A stretch of DNA of 64,000 nt from contig JABYQU010000020.1 in assembly GCA_022264855.1 (NCBI GenBank), positions 248,001-312,000 on the forward strand, given 5' to 3'. Of the stretch, positions 45,471 to 57,286 are shown one piece after another. The DNA is from Lenzites betulinus. Taxonomy: Eukaryota; Basidiomycota; Agaricomycetes; Polyporales; Polyporaceae. Made by a program: the position numbers and the translations under genes. The notes beneath the pieces were generated by a model. It was not told the origin of the DNA, did not search any database, and saw only the letters and a program-made list of their open reading frames with translations. How positions within the stretch are numbered: the stretch's first letter is position 1; each line of letters opens with the position of its first letter.

Positions 45471-48236
45471 ATGTCTTTCTTCCACTCTCGTGCTCCACCG
45501 CTGGTTCTTCCGCCTGATGACTTGTCAATTCCTCAGTTCTTTCTCGCAGACCACAAGGTGCACCACACCAGGCCTGACCGCCCCCCGCAGGTTCCCTGTC
45601 TGATCGACGAGGAGAGTGGGAGGCCCATATTCCTTTCCGAGGTGTGTCTGCCCTCTCGCAGCGGCTCCGATCGCCGATATCTCACATGCATGCGTGCAGC
45701 TCCAAGACAGGACTCGTGCGCTCGCCAGGGCTCTTCGGGGCGTTTGGAACATATGTGCGTCCTGCATTCTTCTATTGATTGTATCAGACAGCTGCTGAGC
45801 GTGCTATCAGCTCCGGGCGACGTGGGTAAGGCATATCCACACACGGCTTTCAGACTGTCGTTGCTGAACGCGCCCCCGCAGTGTCGCTCTACATCCCGAA
45901 TCATGTCGGTAGGTCGCCCAGTCTCCGCCGTGGCGTAGGCGCACGTCCGAGTCTCACGCGTGCATCCCACAGAGTACCCCGTCATCATATGGGCCCTGCA
46001 CCTGCTCGGGGTGGTGATTGCGTTCGTGTTCTCTTCCCCGATCCAGTGTGAGACGTGGTTAACGTCGTGTGTTCTGCAGTGCGCATAGCCCCGCGCTGAC
46101 GGTCGAAGAGCTGCGTGAGTGCTTCGCGCCTGCTGCGAACAGCGAGAACGCGTCTCACCACTACACTTCCTGTCTAGAACACCAGCTGCACATTGCGCAG
46201 CCCAAGCTTCTCATTGCCCACGGGGAGAATGTGCCCATCGCCCTCAAGGCCAGCCAGCAGGCGCGCGTGGCTCAGGGTCGGATTGCCCTCCTGGATGCGC
46301 CAAAGGGTTCCCCCTACCCGGCCGTCAGCGACCTGATTGCTGGCAGCAGTAAGTATGCGCCCGCGAGCGAGTACCGCCTTCAGCCGGGTGAGGCGAAGAC
46401 CAAGGTTGCGTTCATGTGCTTCTCGTCTGGGACGACCGGTGCGCCCAAGGTTTGCCATACTGTGCTGTGCAAAGTGAGCATGCGAATGACTGGTGTGGTC
46501 CTCTAGGCTGTGTGTATTTCACACTACAACGTTATCTGCAACGTTGTTCAGAACGCGACGTACAACCGCATCAGCGAGGCGTATACTACGCATGACTTGC
46601 AGCGATTCCGGCCGGGCGATGTCTGCGCTGGAGGTATGTGTCCCCGATCTTATGTTTAGCAGACGACTGATCAGGTTCGCGAACAGTACTGCCATTGTAT
46701 CGTGCGTGCGTTTTTGGTGCATGGGGTGCCATTAGTTCTGACCTTTCCATCAAGACATCTATGGGCTTGTCGTGAACGTGCGTACATCGCTGCTCTGAAC
46801 GTAACATGTACTCATTGCGATATAGCTCCATTTCATGCTTTATGCTGGGGTATGTCAGACCCGCACAACCACTCGTCAATATGCGACCTAACGTTTGGGT
46901 GGTTGCAGTTGACACTCGTATTGTCAAAGAAATTCGTGTACGAGAACTTCTTGCGTAGCATTGAGCGGTACCGCATCTCCCACCTCATGATCGTGCCCCC
47001 CATGGCCGTTCTCTTCTGCAAGGTGAGCAGGTCGAACATGGTAAACGTATGCCATGCTAACATGTAGATAGCACCCTGCGACGCCCAAATTCAACCTCTC
47101 CAGCGTGCGCTACTGCATGATCGCAGCTGCGCCCGTCTCGGCGGAGCTCACAGAGCAGCTCCTCCGTGTCTTCCCCAACGTCCAGCTGGGCCAGGGATAC
47201 GGTACGTCCGCCTAGCGCCCACCCTGTCGGAATCTCATCTGACCCGACGCCGCAGGGATGACCGAGACATGCGCGACAGTCAGCATGGTGCGCAGCGTCT
47301 CCCCGCGTATGCCGGTGTCCATCCGCGACTTAACACATGCCCCGCACTGTTTAGTTCCCGGTCTCGCAGCACGTCGGCACGCCCGGGAGTGCCGGGCAGC
47401 TCGTTTCGGGGACCGTCGGCAAGGTCGTCAAGCCAGACGGGTCGCTCGCTGGCCCAGGCGAGCCGGGCGAGCTCTACGTCAAGGGCCCGCAGATGGCGCT
47501 CGGGTACTATGCCAACGACGAGGCGTGAGTGTCCCCCGTGCTCGTTCCGGGTGTGCGGTTGCTCACTATGGCCGGTCGCTGATAGGACGCGCGACGCCTT
47601 CATCGACGGGTATGTTTTTGCGCGACGTGCCATTGGCTGGCGTTGACTGACTGACGCTGCGCGCCGCAGGTGGGTGCGCACCGGGGACGAAGTCATCATC
47701 CAGGAGGACGGCGACATCTACGTCACGGACCGCATGAAGGTAACATCTCCCCACCCCTACCCCCAATCTCCCCGTCTCCGTCTTCGTTACTCACCGCGCC
47801 CACAGGAGCTCATCAAGGTGAAGGGCAACCAGGTCGCGCCCTCGGAGCTCGAGGGCCACCTGCTGCACCACCCCGACGTCGCCGACGCCGCCGTCATCGG
47901 CATCCCGGACGACTACGCGGGCGAGGCGCCGCTCGCGTACGTCGTGCTCAACCCCAGCGTCGCCGCGGAGGTCGCGCGCGACCCCGCCCGCGCGCCCGCC
48001 GTCAAGCGTGTGCTCTTCCAGGTACGCCCCCTCCCCCCGCGCGCGCAGTCCGGCGGTGGTTCGTTCGCACGCTGACGCGAGGACAGCACGTCGCGGCGGT
48101 GACGTCCAAGTACAAGTGGCTGACGGGCGGGATCGAGTTCGTGGACGTGATTCCGAAGAACGCGAGCGGGAAGATCTTGCGCCGGGTGCTGCGGGAGCGC
48201 TCGAAGGGCATGAAGCCCGTCGGTGCGAAGCTCTGA
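45471..48236 (+). CDS. AMP-forming acyl-CoA ligase (4CL-like) with C-terminal AKL
   Basis: ANL-superfamily ligase that activates a carboxylic acid to its CoA thioester through an acyl-AMP. Blocks in order: [57 protein letters not shown], the P-loop [114 protein letters not shown] and [11 protein letters not shown] with the C-terminal catalytic Lys. It ends PVGAKL; AKL is an accepted peroxisomal targeting tripeptide. More than twelve introns. One oddity: before [11 protein letters not shown] (about 46740-46780) the splice-consistent frame is one base out of register, so this copy may be frameshifted or differently spliced there. Confidence 0.82.
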
Positions 48237-49483
48237 GTGCTGCTTACAGCCGCGGGTTCGAAGGCCGCGACATTCGATGTCGAGGGTGTTCTTCCCAGTG
48301 TTGTCCTCGGGGCGGCGTTGGGCCGCGGAGTGGGCATAACGCCACTCCTCCGCCGGCGAGCGCGATATGGGGAGCGCGGGGTATGTACTTGGGCCTGGGG
48401 GGGGGGGGGGGGTCTAGCGGGTCGTAGATGTATCTTCCAGTCCGCCGTATCATGTTCTCGCCATTACTGTCTACATTACGCCCCCACGTACATATGGTCT
48501 AATCTAGAACTTGGGCCTGAGCAGTGAGAGCGCGGTTCCCCTGGGCATTTACCAGCTGCCCGTTGAGTACTAAGTACTTAGTCCATCCCCATGTCAGTCA
48601 TCCCTGTGGCCTGAGATAGCTCGCCCATGGTCCGTCACCTCGATCGAAGCAGGGCTGCGCGAGCGGCGTCGGGGCTTTCGCGCAACCGACCTGCGAGAAC
48701 TCAGAAGAAGTTCAGAGCGTACGTTTGGTCGAAACGCGGACGTCGACACGTTCGCTATGTATCAGATAGGGGTGCATCAGGAAAACCTACCACGGGGAAT
48801 TCTCCAGGCCGGCCCTATTCGCAATCGTCCGCGGCGTTTCAGGCTGACGACTCGTGTCGGTCGGAGCAGTCGTGCATGTGCAGATGAAGAAGCCTGAGCG
48901 GCGAACCTGGGGAAGAAGTAGAACCCAACGGAGGTGTTCGAGTTCGGTGTGCGCACACGCTGTGATGATTCTTCCGACACCGGCGGCCCGTCGTCGTTGA
49001 GAATGCGCATGCGAGCTCCAGCCTAGGGCGGAGCGGGGTCCCGCTAGATGACACCGGTGGATCATAGTACGTTCTGCACGACGGCGACTTCGACTTCTGG
49101 AGATCCCCCGGACGGCGGCCGGTCGGCCTTCCCTGTCGGACAAGCTATGCACTGGCACCCCCAAGCTAGCTGCTTCCCGTCCCGACACTGAGTGTGTCTG
49201 CAACGTTCACCGTGTCGTGAGGCGTGGCTCGCTGGAGTCTGGGATTTGAAGCTTGAAGGCTAGGTCCCGCGTGCAGAGATTCCTGAAGGCGAGAAGCGTG
49301 AGTTGTCTGCATGTGCATGCTCGCGGAAAGTACCTGCTATAGGTAGCACTATCAATATCAATAACTATTAAGAGCAAAATGTCCGAGCGTATGTACACTA
49401 TATCATAACACACAACATTACCAGAGAAAGCGTCCGACTCCAAGCATAACCCTTACAGAACCCAATCCAGTAAAATAGCCCGT
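48237..49483. other. Convergent intergenic region with poly-G tract
   Basis: 1.25 kb between converging genes. It holds a run of 16 G at 48397-48412 and no recognisable gene. Confidence 0.35.
48397..48412. repeat. (G)16 homopolymer tract
   Basis: Uninterrupted run of about 16 G, about 160 bp past the acyl-CoA ligase stop codon. It could fold as a G-quadruplex; its exact length may be inaccurate in the assembly. Confidence 0.8.
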
Positions 49484-51906
49484 TCATCCAGAGTACTCCC
49501 CGTATGCATCATATGGCTTGCCACCTCGTCCAACCTGGTCTGCGAAAGACACGGCACGGTATCCCTTGTTCGCCTTGTTCGCCCGCACCTGCATCGCGAT
49601 CACGACGAGCAACAGGAGGATCACGCCCGCGAGCAGACCGATGATGATGTATGAGTTGCGCTCAAGTGTGGAGAGCCCACCCCCGCCGTTCGCAGATGCT
49701 GCGGTCGTGTCCGCGAGCTCAACCTGCCCGAGCGCGGTAGGCCAGGCGGCAGAGTAGGTGGAAGGCCAGGGGGGAGGACAAGCGGAAGGCCAGGCCGTGG
49801 GACAAGCGGCAGCGCTGGCGATAGAGCTGGTGATGATGCTGGCTGTAGGGCTCGCGATAAAGCTCGTCGTAATGCTGGTGGTAGAGCTGTCAGACCAATC
49901 GGAGCTGGTAGCAGCCCATTTCTTGCTGGTCCCCCATACGATGTGGCTCTTGGTCGGCTTCGCCTTGCGGCTGCGAGTCGTGCTAGTCGCGGCGTTGCTT
50001 TGGCGGATGGCGGTACCAACCGAGTCCGGAACGTCGGTTTTACCTAATAACACGAATCCTGCGTCGGACACAATATTGACTATTCAGCCTGAATGGAAGC
50101 GACGTACTGTCGAACGTCCCGCCGTCCTTCTGCGCCTCGGCCACTGCCTCCGCGAGCAGTTCCGCTGCGTTGTCCGGCACGAGCGACTTGAAGCCAACCC
50201 GCGGGGGTCCACGGACGGGTGGGTGAGATTCCCGTAGTAGAACACGACGAGGTTGCTCTTCAGGAACGGGTCGCCGAGCGACCAGCTGAAGAGCGCGCCA
50301 GTGGAGGGAGGGTCCGTGGCGACGATGCTGTCGGCGGAGCACTGTGGCGTCCCGCTGCCATCCGGCGGGGCTTGGGACACGAAGTCGCGCGGGTCGATGG
50401 GGAACAGCTTCCCCCCAATCTTATACGCGAGCGAGTGTGCTCCGTCGCAAGGGAGGATGGGGCGGGCGAGGGTGCTCTTTGCACGGGCTGGCGAGACTGT
50501 CGCGAGGATGAAGGCCACCACGTCCGCGGGTCCGCGTACGAGCGAGTTGCCCTGTCGTGACCGTCAGAGGCGTGCTAGGACATATATACCGGAGAGTGCA
50601 TGCTTACCGTGTCGATGAGCGCAGACAACCCAGGGTTCGGGATGTTGTTTGCCGGTATTACGGAGTCGGAAAGCTCAGTGCCATCCAGGAACACACCATC
50701 TAATGGGACCTCCCAACGGCTGCCAGATGCATTATCAGTGCTTCTCGGACATGCTCAAGACCGTCTGCACTTACAGAGGGTAGATATCATTGGGTGCAAA
50801 CGATGGTGGATTGAGACCACCTTCACTGGGGCTGTAGAGACGAACGGGAACCCATGTTAGAGAGGAATTGTCAACCCCATCTGGTAGTGCGCCGATTGTG
50901 ATTTGTCCCTGCCCCGAAACATCAATGGTATCCCGCTGGAGGGTAATCTGTAGCCGTCTGAGTCTCTGGAGATACAGCATAACGCGAAATGGCCTTACAG
51001 AGAATAATGGCTCGTCGATGACATCGTTCAAGATAAGACGCGATAACACGGGCCCGGAGTTGACCGTTTGTTCAAGAAACGTATCTGTCCCATCGAGAAC
51101 TGCGTTCTGTAGGATGAACTTGATGTGAGCATGCGGTAATCAAGGCGGGAATTCCCACATGTTCGTACCTCTGCGACAACCACAGCCTCCTGGACGAAGC
51201 TGCGATAAAGTTACTTTCTTCAGCTGAAGACATACAGGGGGAGGGCATGGAAATATTACCTCTCAGCGGGAAATCCTAAACCAAGAATCCCCGCGGCACC
51301 ACCAGCCAACGCACTATTGTCTGTGTCATTCACGGCGGCCAGCGTCTGGTTCGCTATAACGATACCCGCGACAGTGACTGTGTCACGCCCGGCGGGACCG
51401 TTGGCGTGAGTACCGGTCGTAGAGTCTCCAAATCGGAGCGCAACCTGGTTTCCTGATGATTTAAAAGTCGTTGTGTCATATCGAGTGCCAGTGAATCCAT
51501 TGCATGCGGTCGTCTGACACGCCGTATCTGCGACCCATAGGTCGGAAGATCCAGTGTCTGATGCAAGCGGGGGAAATTCAGCTGGATGTTCGCCTGGTTT
51601 ACATGAAGCGACCGGCGTAGCTTACCGAGATTCAAAGTCGTAATTGAACTGCCGACTTTCACGTCAATCGTATAGAAACTGTGATTGAGTTCAATCGCGT
51701 ATCCGGGCGGAGAGATACGTAACAGTCTGTAACAGTACTCACAAGTCGGACGTATCACCAAGTTCTGCAGTGCCGCCCACAATGGGACCGTTGTCTGCGC
51801 GCTTGCTAATTGGCAGCGTAATATGTCGCGGCCGCGGCTGCTCCAACAAGGCCGAAGCGGAGGCCAGTGCGACCCACGCAAACAGATACAGAGAGTCCCA
51901 GCGCAT
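49484..51906 (-). CDS. Membrane-anchored pepsin-like aspartic protease
   Basis: Family A1 aspartic endopeptidase entering the secretory pathway. The N-terminus MRWDSLYLFAWVALASASAL is a signal peptide, followed by a short propeptide region (RHITLPISKRADNGP). First catalytic motif: TLNL spliced to DTGSSDLWVADTACQT. The flap and barrel follow (VALRFGDSTTG, AAGILGLGFPAER). The second catalytic motif is SALIDT spliced to GNSLVRGP, with Asp-Thr-Gly intact. Later blocks are CDGAHSLAYKIGGKLFPID and GDPFLKSNLVVFYYGN. A Ser/Thr/Ala/Pro-rich stalk leads to one helix, SYIIIGLLAGVILLLLVVIA, a basic stop-transfer RANKANKGYR, and a cytosolic tail ending YDAYGEYSG. This is a cell-surface protease, reminiscent of yapsins but held by a helix rather than a lipid anchor. 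An AT-rich ATATATATATG box lies about 170 bp upstream. Confidence 0.88.
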
Positions 51907-54301
51907 GGTGCTTGAAGAAGAGACAAACAGAACAACTTGGACCTTCGACTGGCAGAGAGAAGAAGATAAAAAGACGCGATCACAGACGGAAGTCCGCCGG
52001 ATCTAGAAACAATGGAGAACGGGGCCCAAGTCACGAATTGAAAGGAGGAGGCACTCGGACTCAGCGTACAACGTGAATATATATATGCAAGATTGGCAAA
52101 TATCGGCGCTGTCCGCTTAACAGGGCAGTACAGCGCGAGCACCCGGCAGCCCGACCCGGAGCAAGATCATCGCCAGCGCAGAAAAAAAAAGGCGGCATCA
52201 CGAGGGGCATTGGCCCATATTCTGGTCCTGAATAGGCTAGGAATAGCCCCAGAACTGGACTCCTGTCCCCAGACTGGTTCAGGTCCGGAATCTCAGTCAA
52301 TAAATTTACTTATCGGATAACAAATGAAACTAGAGTGGCGCTTTGTTGGCCATTGTCTAGGTTCCTAGCCTGTCTCCGGTCCTGAACAGGAATCCAGTTC
52401 CGGGCATATTCCTGGCCTATTCCGGACTGGAATACTGTCCAATGCCCCTCGTGCATGATGCCCTGAGCGCTGACCCCCGAATTTGAATGTGGCCAGCCAG
52501 GGGTACCGTATACGGCGGCGCGTGTTGTAAACTGGGACTCACCGCCTCTCACCGCCTGCGCGCCAGCACCGCTTCGGCGGCCTTGGTGAAACAAATGGGG
52601 CTAAGCAAACTGCCTCCCAGTGCGTGATTGCCAATCCTCGCCTGATACGCTTGTTTCCTGCAGTCGATCAAACATGTAGACTCGGTGGCGCCGTAGCGGA
52701 GGGACAATCCCGTACTAGTACTACCAATCAAGGATTATAAACACATGCTTACCAGAACTTAGGATGGCCGAGGGAAGCGTTACGCGTTACTAACCCCGAA
52801 TGCAACTGCACAGCAGCACGAGAGAGGGGTGCAACGGCGCTGTACCGCGAGTGCCGTATGTCGCAGTGTCTCTATACTCGTACGAAGGTAAGTTGTCCCG
52901 GGTAGGAGCTCGGTGGAGGTCGGAGGGGAGAATACTATTGCAGACCTTCGCTGTCGTATCGCACATATGGGTGCCAGCGACATGTTGTCATATCTTGCAG
53001 ACTTGGGTTAGATCAACTAGTATACCGTCAGTTGAGCGGGCAAGTGCATAACTTATATCCTTAGAGAAACCGGGGCGCGGCCCGATGCTGATCAATCTTA
53101 GAAAAGGGGATAATCGTTTACAAGGTAGGCTTCTGAGCCGGGATAGCTCCCTTCACTTCCCCAGGTAAGCCCAAAATCGTTCCACCAGTTGAGATACACT
53201 ACGCTGACTGTGATATTTCACAGCCCCAGATATTTGCATGTCCTACGTAGCATCGCTGTTGCATTACCCATCGCGTGATAGCCTTAGTACTGTCTAATAC
53301 GCTCTGAGTCCATCCAGGAATACCGAACAGCGTTGCAGGAAACCGGAGGCGCTTTATTCACCTGGAGCCCTCACGAATACCGACTGTGTCTTTCGCCTCT
53401 TGTTCTCCGAAGTTCGTCGTCGCCGCCCGCCGCCCGGATCGTTGGTGTGATCGTCTTCCCCCACACAGTAGTAGATCACACATCGTCTGCCTAGTAGGGG
53501 GACCAAGCCCGGACCAATTCGAGTTCCCTGCTATGCCACGCTCCATCAAAGAGGGAGGGGCGCTGCCACAGGAGCCCCCGGTATGAATAATGAAGCACAG
53601 GTAAAAAAGGCGAGTCGGGCATGAGCCCGAACGCAAGATCATGGTGTGGTCTGCTATCTGCTACCACCAGTCGTAATCACTGAAACTTTCGAGTCCACAC
53701 CTCATCTTGTACCTGGCAGCGCGTGGCCTCCGACGTGCTCCGGAGTGCGGTAATTGGCAGTGTGAGGACAGAGCCATAACTCCTACCATGACATATTCGA
53801 ATGTACCCCCACATGACCTCACTCTCCCATTTAAAGGCTGCTCGCCTTAGTGTGCACTGCGCCAGTATACCGAATTGTAATGGCCATCCGAATCGACGAC
53901 TCGCATCTTGATGCGCCCGACGTCGCTAAACCTTTTCCCCTTGCTGTTAACACATTGCATGTAGGCAACTTGCTTGTGCCGGCAAAGAAATCCAATGGTC
54001 TTGCCTGGTATACTCTTCGATTGACCAGAATATTGCATGTTTGTCTTGAATTGGATGTGCGTCTTCAGCGAAACACGCATTGAGCGTGAAGCCATCCTCC
54101 TCGCAAACGCGCTTTCCCCGCCGAAAACACAGATGAACTCAGGCATCACAGGCTTGACCGCCTTCATCGGAAAAACATGAATAGCGATAGTGCATACACT
54201 CACAGCAGTCCAGATAACAACAAGTACCAAAACGTGGAGACACAGAACCACAAACAAACGAACGACTACTGACACGCCCGTCGACCACGCGCCAACAACT
54301 C
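51907..54301. other. Intergenic region with inverted-repeat element
   Basis: 2.4 kb without a recognised gene. It holds the protease promoter at its left end, an imperfect inverted-repeat element at 52219-52433, and a stretch at about 53675-53725 resembling 20065-20120. Frames near 53358-53642 (-) and 53847-54488 (-) have no recognisable domain. Confidence 0.35.
52219..52433. repeat. Imperfect inverted-repeat (MITE-like) element
   Basis: Left arm 52219-52268 and right arm 52384-52433 are about 50 bp each and roughly 80% complementary. The left arm begins ATTCTGGTCCTGAATAGGCT; the right arm read from the minus strand begins ATTCCAGTCCGGAATAGGCC. A spacer of about 115 bp separates them. No reading frame is carried. 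It fits a non-autonomous DNA element or a long hairpin. Confidence 0.65.
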
Positions 54302-56560
54302 TTACAACTTGGCCTTGCCCGCGCCCGCCCCATACACCAGCGCCTGGTCCAGCGCCGCCCTCTTCGCGCCGTCGCGCTCGATGTCCGCGATGCGGGTCTC
54401 GAACAGCGCCAGGTCGCCGCTCGCCATCCAGCGGCGGAACGCCTCCGCGTCGACGTCGCGCGAGGGCGCCCCCGTCGTGCGCGCCCACGCGGCGTGCTCG
54501 AGCAAGTTCAGCGCGCTCGACGCGGTCCCGAAGTAGTTCAGCACGACGCGCGGAAGGCTCGGGTTTGCGACGCTCGCGCGGAAGAAGCCCGGCAGCTTCT
54601 CGACCGTCGCGGCGAGGCGGCCGATTGTGTCGCTGAGGTCATTCCCGAGCGCGGCCTTGCCCCCCGCGATGACTTTGCGCGCCCACTGGAGGGTGTGAGT
54701 AGTGAGCGGTAAGGACGTGTGGCGAGCAGCGTACCTGGCACCAATGCTCAATTGCCTCGGGCTCTTTCTTCACTGCCCGGCTCAGGTCCAGAGCGAGTAT
54801 GTTGATGGTACCCTCCCAGATCTTCTCGACCATCGCGTCGCGGATGAGCCTACGAGCCGCCGCGTTAGCACAAGCACCTCGTCGTGCCAGCACACACGCT
54901 TACCTTCCGATGCCCGCTTCCTCCATGTAACCCTGGCCGCCAAGCGCAGCCATGCACTCCTCCAGCGCGCTTGCGGTCCTCTCTGCCGCGAAGCCCTTGA
55001 TGGTCGGGGTGAGCAGGCGCAGCCGCGCGCTCTCCTCCGCCGTGGCAGTCCCGCACTCGCTCTTGCCCAGGAGATGCACACCGCCAAAGGTGAGGTGCAC
55101 AAGTGCGCGGTACAGCACACTGAGGTCCGCGAGCGTCGACACGTGCAGCGCGTCGTCCTTGAGCAGCGTCCGGCCGCTGTTGATCGAGCGCACCTCCGCG
55201 TACGACCGGGCGATGGACAGCGCACGCTGCAGGCTCCCAATTGAGTGGATCGCGGAGTGGATGCGCGTGATGTTCAGCACGGGCGTGATCGCCTTCACGC
55301 CCTGGTTGAGCGGGCCAACCCGCCAGGCACGCGTGCCGTTCAGCGAGAGCTCTGCGGTGGGCACGCCGTGCGTGCCCACCTTCTGCTTCAGGCGGTGCAT
55401 GTAGATCCCGTTGGAGAGCGGCGTAGGGAACTGCTTGAGGCGAAGGGGGACAACGAAGAGCGAGAGCCCGCGCGATCCCTGCGAGACCTCGCCAGTGCGC
55501 GCGAGGGCGACGGACATGTTGCCCTCTGCTGCGCTCGAGAACCATTTGAAGCCCTCGAGGATGTACGGCTCGCCAAGGTCGGACGCGACGCGCTCGGTAG
55601 GCGTCGCCCGTGTTTCGGTCAGGGAAACGTCGGAGCCTCCGGGTTTCTGCAGTACTGATTTAGAACATCCGTGCCGAGTACAGGTCTATTCAGTTACCTC
55701 AGTCATCCACTGTCCGGACAGGTAAGCCTCCTTGGGGTCGTGGCTGAAGTACATCGAAGTTAGAGAGCTTCTCTTTCCTTCCATGAGCGAGTCCCGCATT
55801 ACCTAAGGAAGTGAGGAAGAAGCTCCTTCTTCATGGCATCTGTCCCAAATAATTCGAGGACTACGCAAGCCCAGTTCGTCAGACACGAACCCACACGCAT
55901 AGTGATAGCGGCTTACTCCTAGTGGAGCCATCTGTCATACCCATTGGACACATAATCTGCAGCAAACGTCAGTGTCGTATCCCCTACTCGTGGTCCGCGT
56001 GAAAACGTACGACATGGCAGTCTCCCGTCATGACCATCGTACGCGCAAACATGTACGTCCTGCTGTACTCGCCGTACTTGCGCTCGTACGCTACCGCATT
56101 GTATCCTTCCCGGAGGGCGAATTCCTCAAGCTTGCGCCACCCCTCAGACGTGCGGAGGTCGTCCACCCGCTGGCCCCATTCGTTGTACTGCGTCAGCGTC
56201 GGGGGTTGAACGAGGGGCCCGATAGGCCTAATCTCTGTACGTTGCGTCAAGTTCCAAACTTGCGGGACTGATGAAGTCTTGGGGGAACAGGATACTGACC
56301 TTGGACCAAGACATCTCCGAGACGGGTCAGCTCGCGATCAAACGTGCCTTGCAGCCTAGCAACAAGGTGTCAGCTGGAACCTATTGGTGAGTGGAACATT
56401 CTTACTCTGCAGGTAGGATGCGGTTGAGGAGCCCGGAGAGAACTGCGTCGGAGGTATAGGGGTGCTCCAGCGTGAACGGCGACTGGAGGAAGCCTCGATG
56501 TCAGTCCCGCGCCGACTCAACAGTGTCACGGACCTGTTGAAACCCTTCTTCCACACGCAT
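54302..56560 (-). CDS. AidB-type acyl-CoA dehydrogenase with C-terminal AKL
   Basis: FAD-dependent acyl-CoA dehydrogenase. The short first exon MRVEEGFQQ joins SPFTLEHPYTSDAVLSGLLN. Next come PPTLTQYNEWGQRVDDLR and the middle domain GGSDVSLTETRA and ILEGFKWFSSAAEGNMSVAL. NGIYMHRLKQKVGTHGVPTA with NGTRAW is the substrate-side loop. The C-terminal helical domain has ALEECMAALGGQGYMEEAGI and RLIRDAMVEKIWEGTINILA, the latter the WEGT(N) block of the AidB/ACAD11-like branch. The protein ends YGAGAGKAKL, and AKL is a peroxisomal targeting signal. Some filamentous fungi use peroxisomal acyl-CoA dehydrogenases in place of acyl-CoA oxidases. TATATATATA at 56681-56690 lies 120 bp upstream of the start. 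No lesion was seen. Confidence 0.85.
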
Positions 56561-57286
56561 CCTGCCCAATATTTCAATGTTTACGCTTGGGTGTCGCGAT
56601 GTATACAAGGTGAGCCGCCTCGGAAGTGGCAGTGGAAACGGAGGGACCGTGGGTGACTGTGCGCGCTCTTTGGGTTCTAGTATATATATACCGTGGAAGC
56701 ACAGTGAAGGTTAGCGTTTAGAGCGTCCTTCCGCCTCAGCAGTTGCCGGATGCCGGTGGGTGCAGGGATATGTGGATACGGGGTGAGTCTCTCAGAGAGA
56801 GAGGCAGTTTCGGCAAGCGAGTGAGGAGGAGATCATGATCCATATCAATGGCTAGACTCAAGCGCAGTTCAAGCGCTTGGCGTACTTACTAGTAGTACTA
56901 CAAACTTGGAATACGTTAGTATATAAGATGTTCATTTCAAACCAACTCAAACCAACTTCATTATGGCAACTTGGGCCGGAATGTTTTACACCCTGTTTGC
57001 AGTTTTGCTCATGGTCCCATTATCCAGCTCAAAGACCTCGCGTTCGCTTGCTCGATGTTTTTCTCGAGTCCACATCCGAGTCCGAAAGCACCTCGGAGGC
57101 ACCGGCACGGTACTGTGACTGTAAGTGACGCAATGTGACGGTCACTGCGACCGTGATTTGGCACCCTAAGACCTGTTCTACTTCGTAGTCCAGGAATAGA
57201 CGTATACAGCAGACATGTACACATCAGCATGTCAATTTTGATAATATAATACGCAGGGATGGAGGAATCAGGCAGCCGGTAGACTC

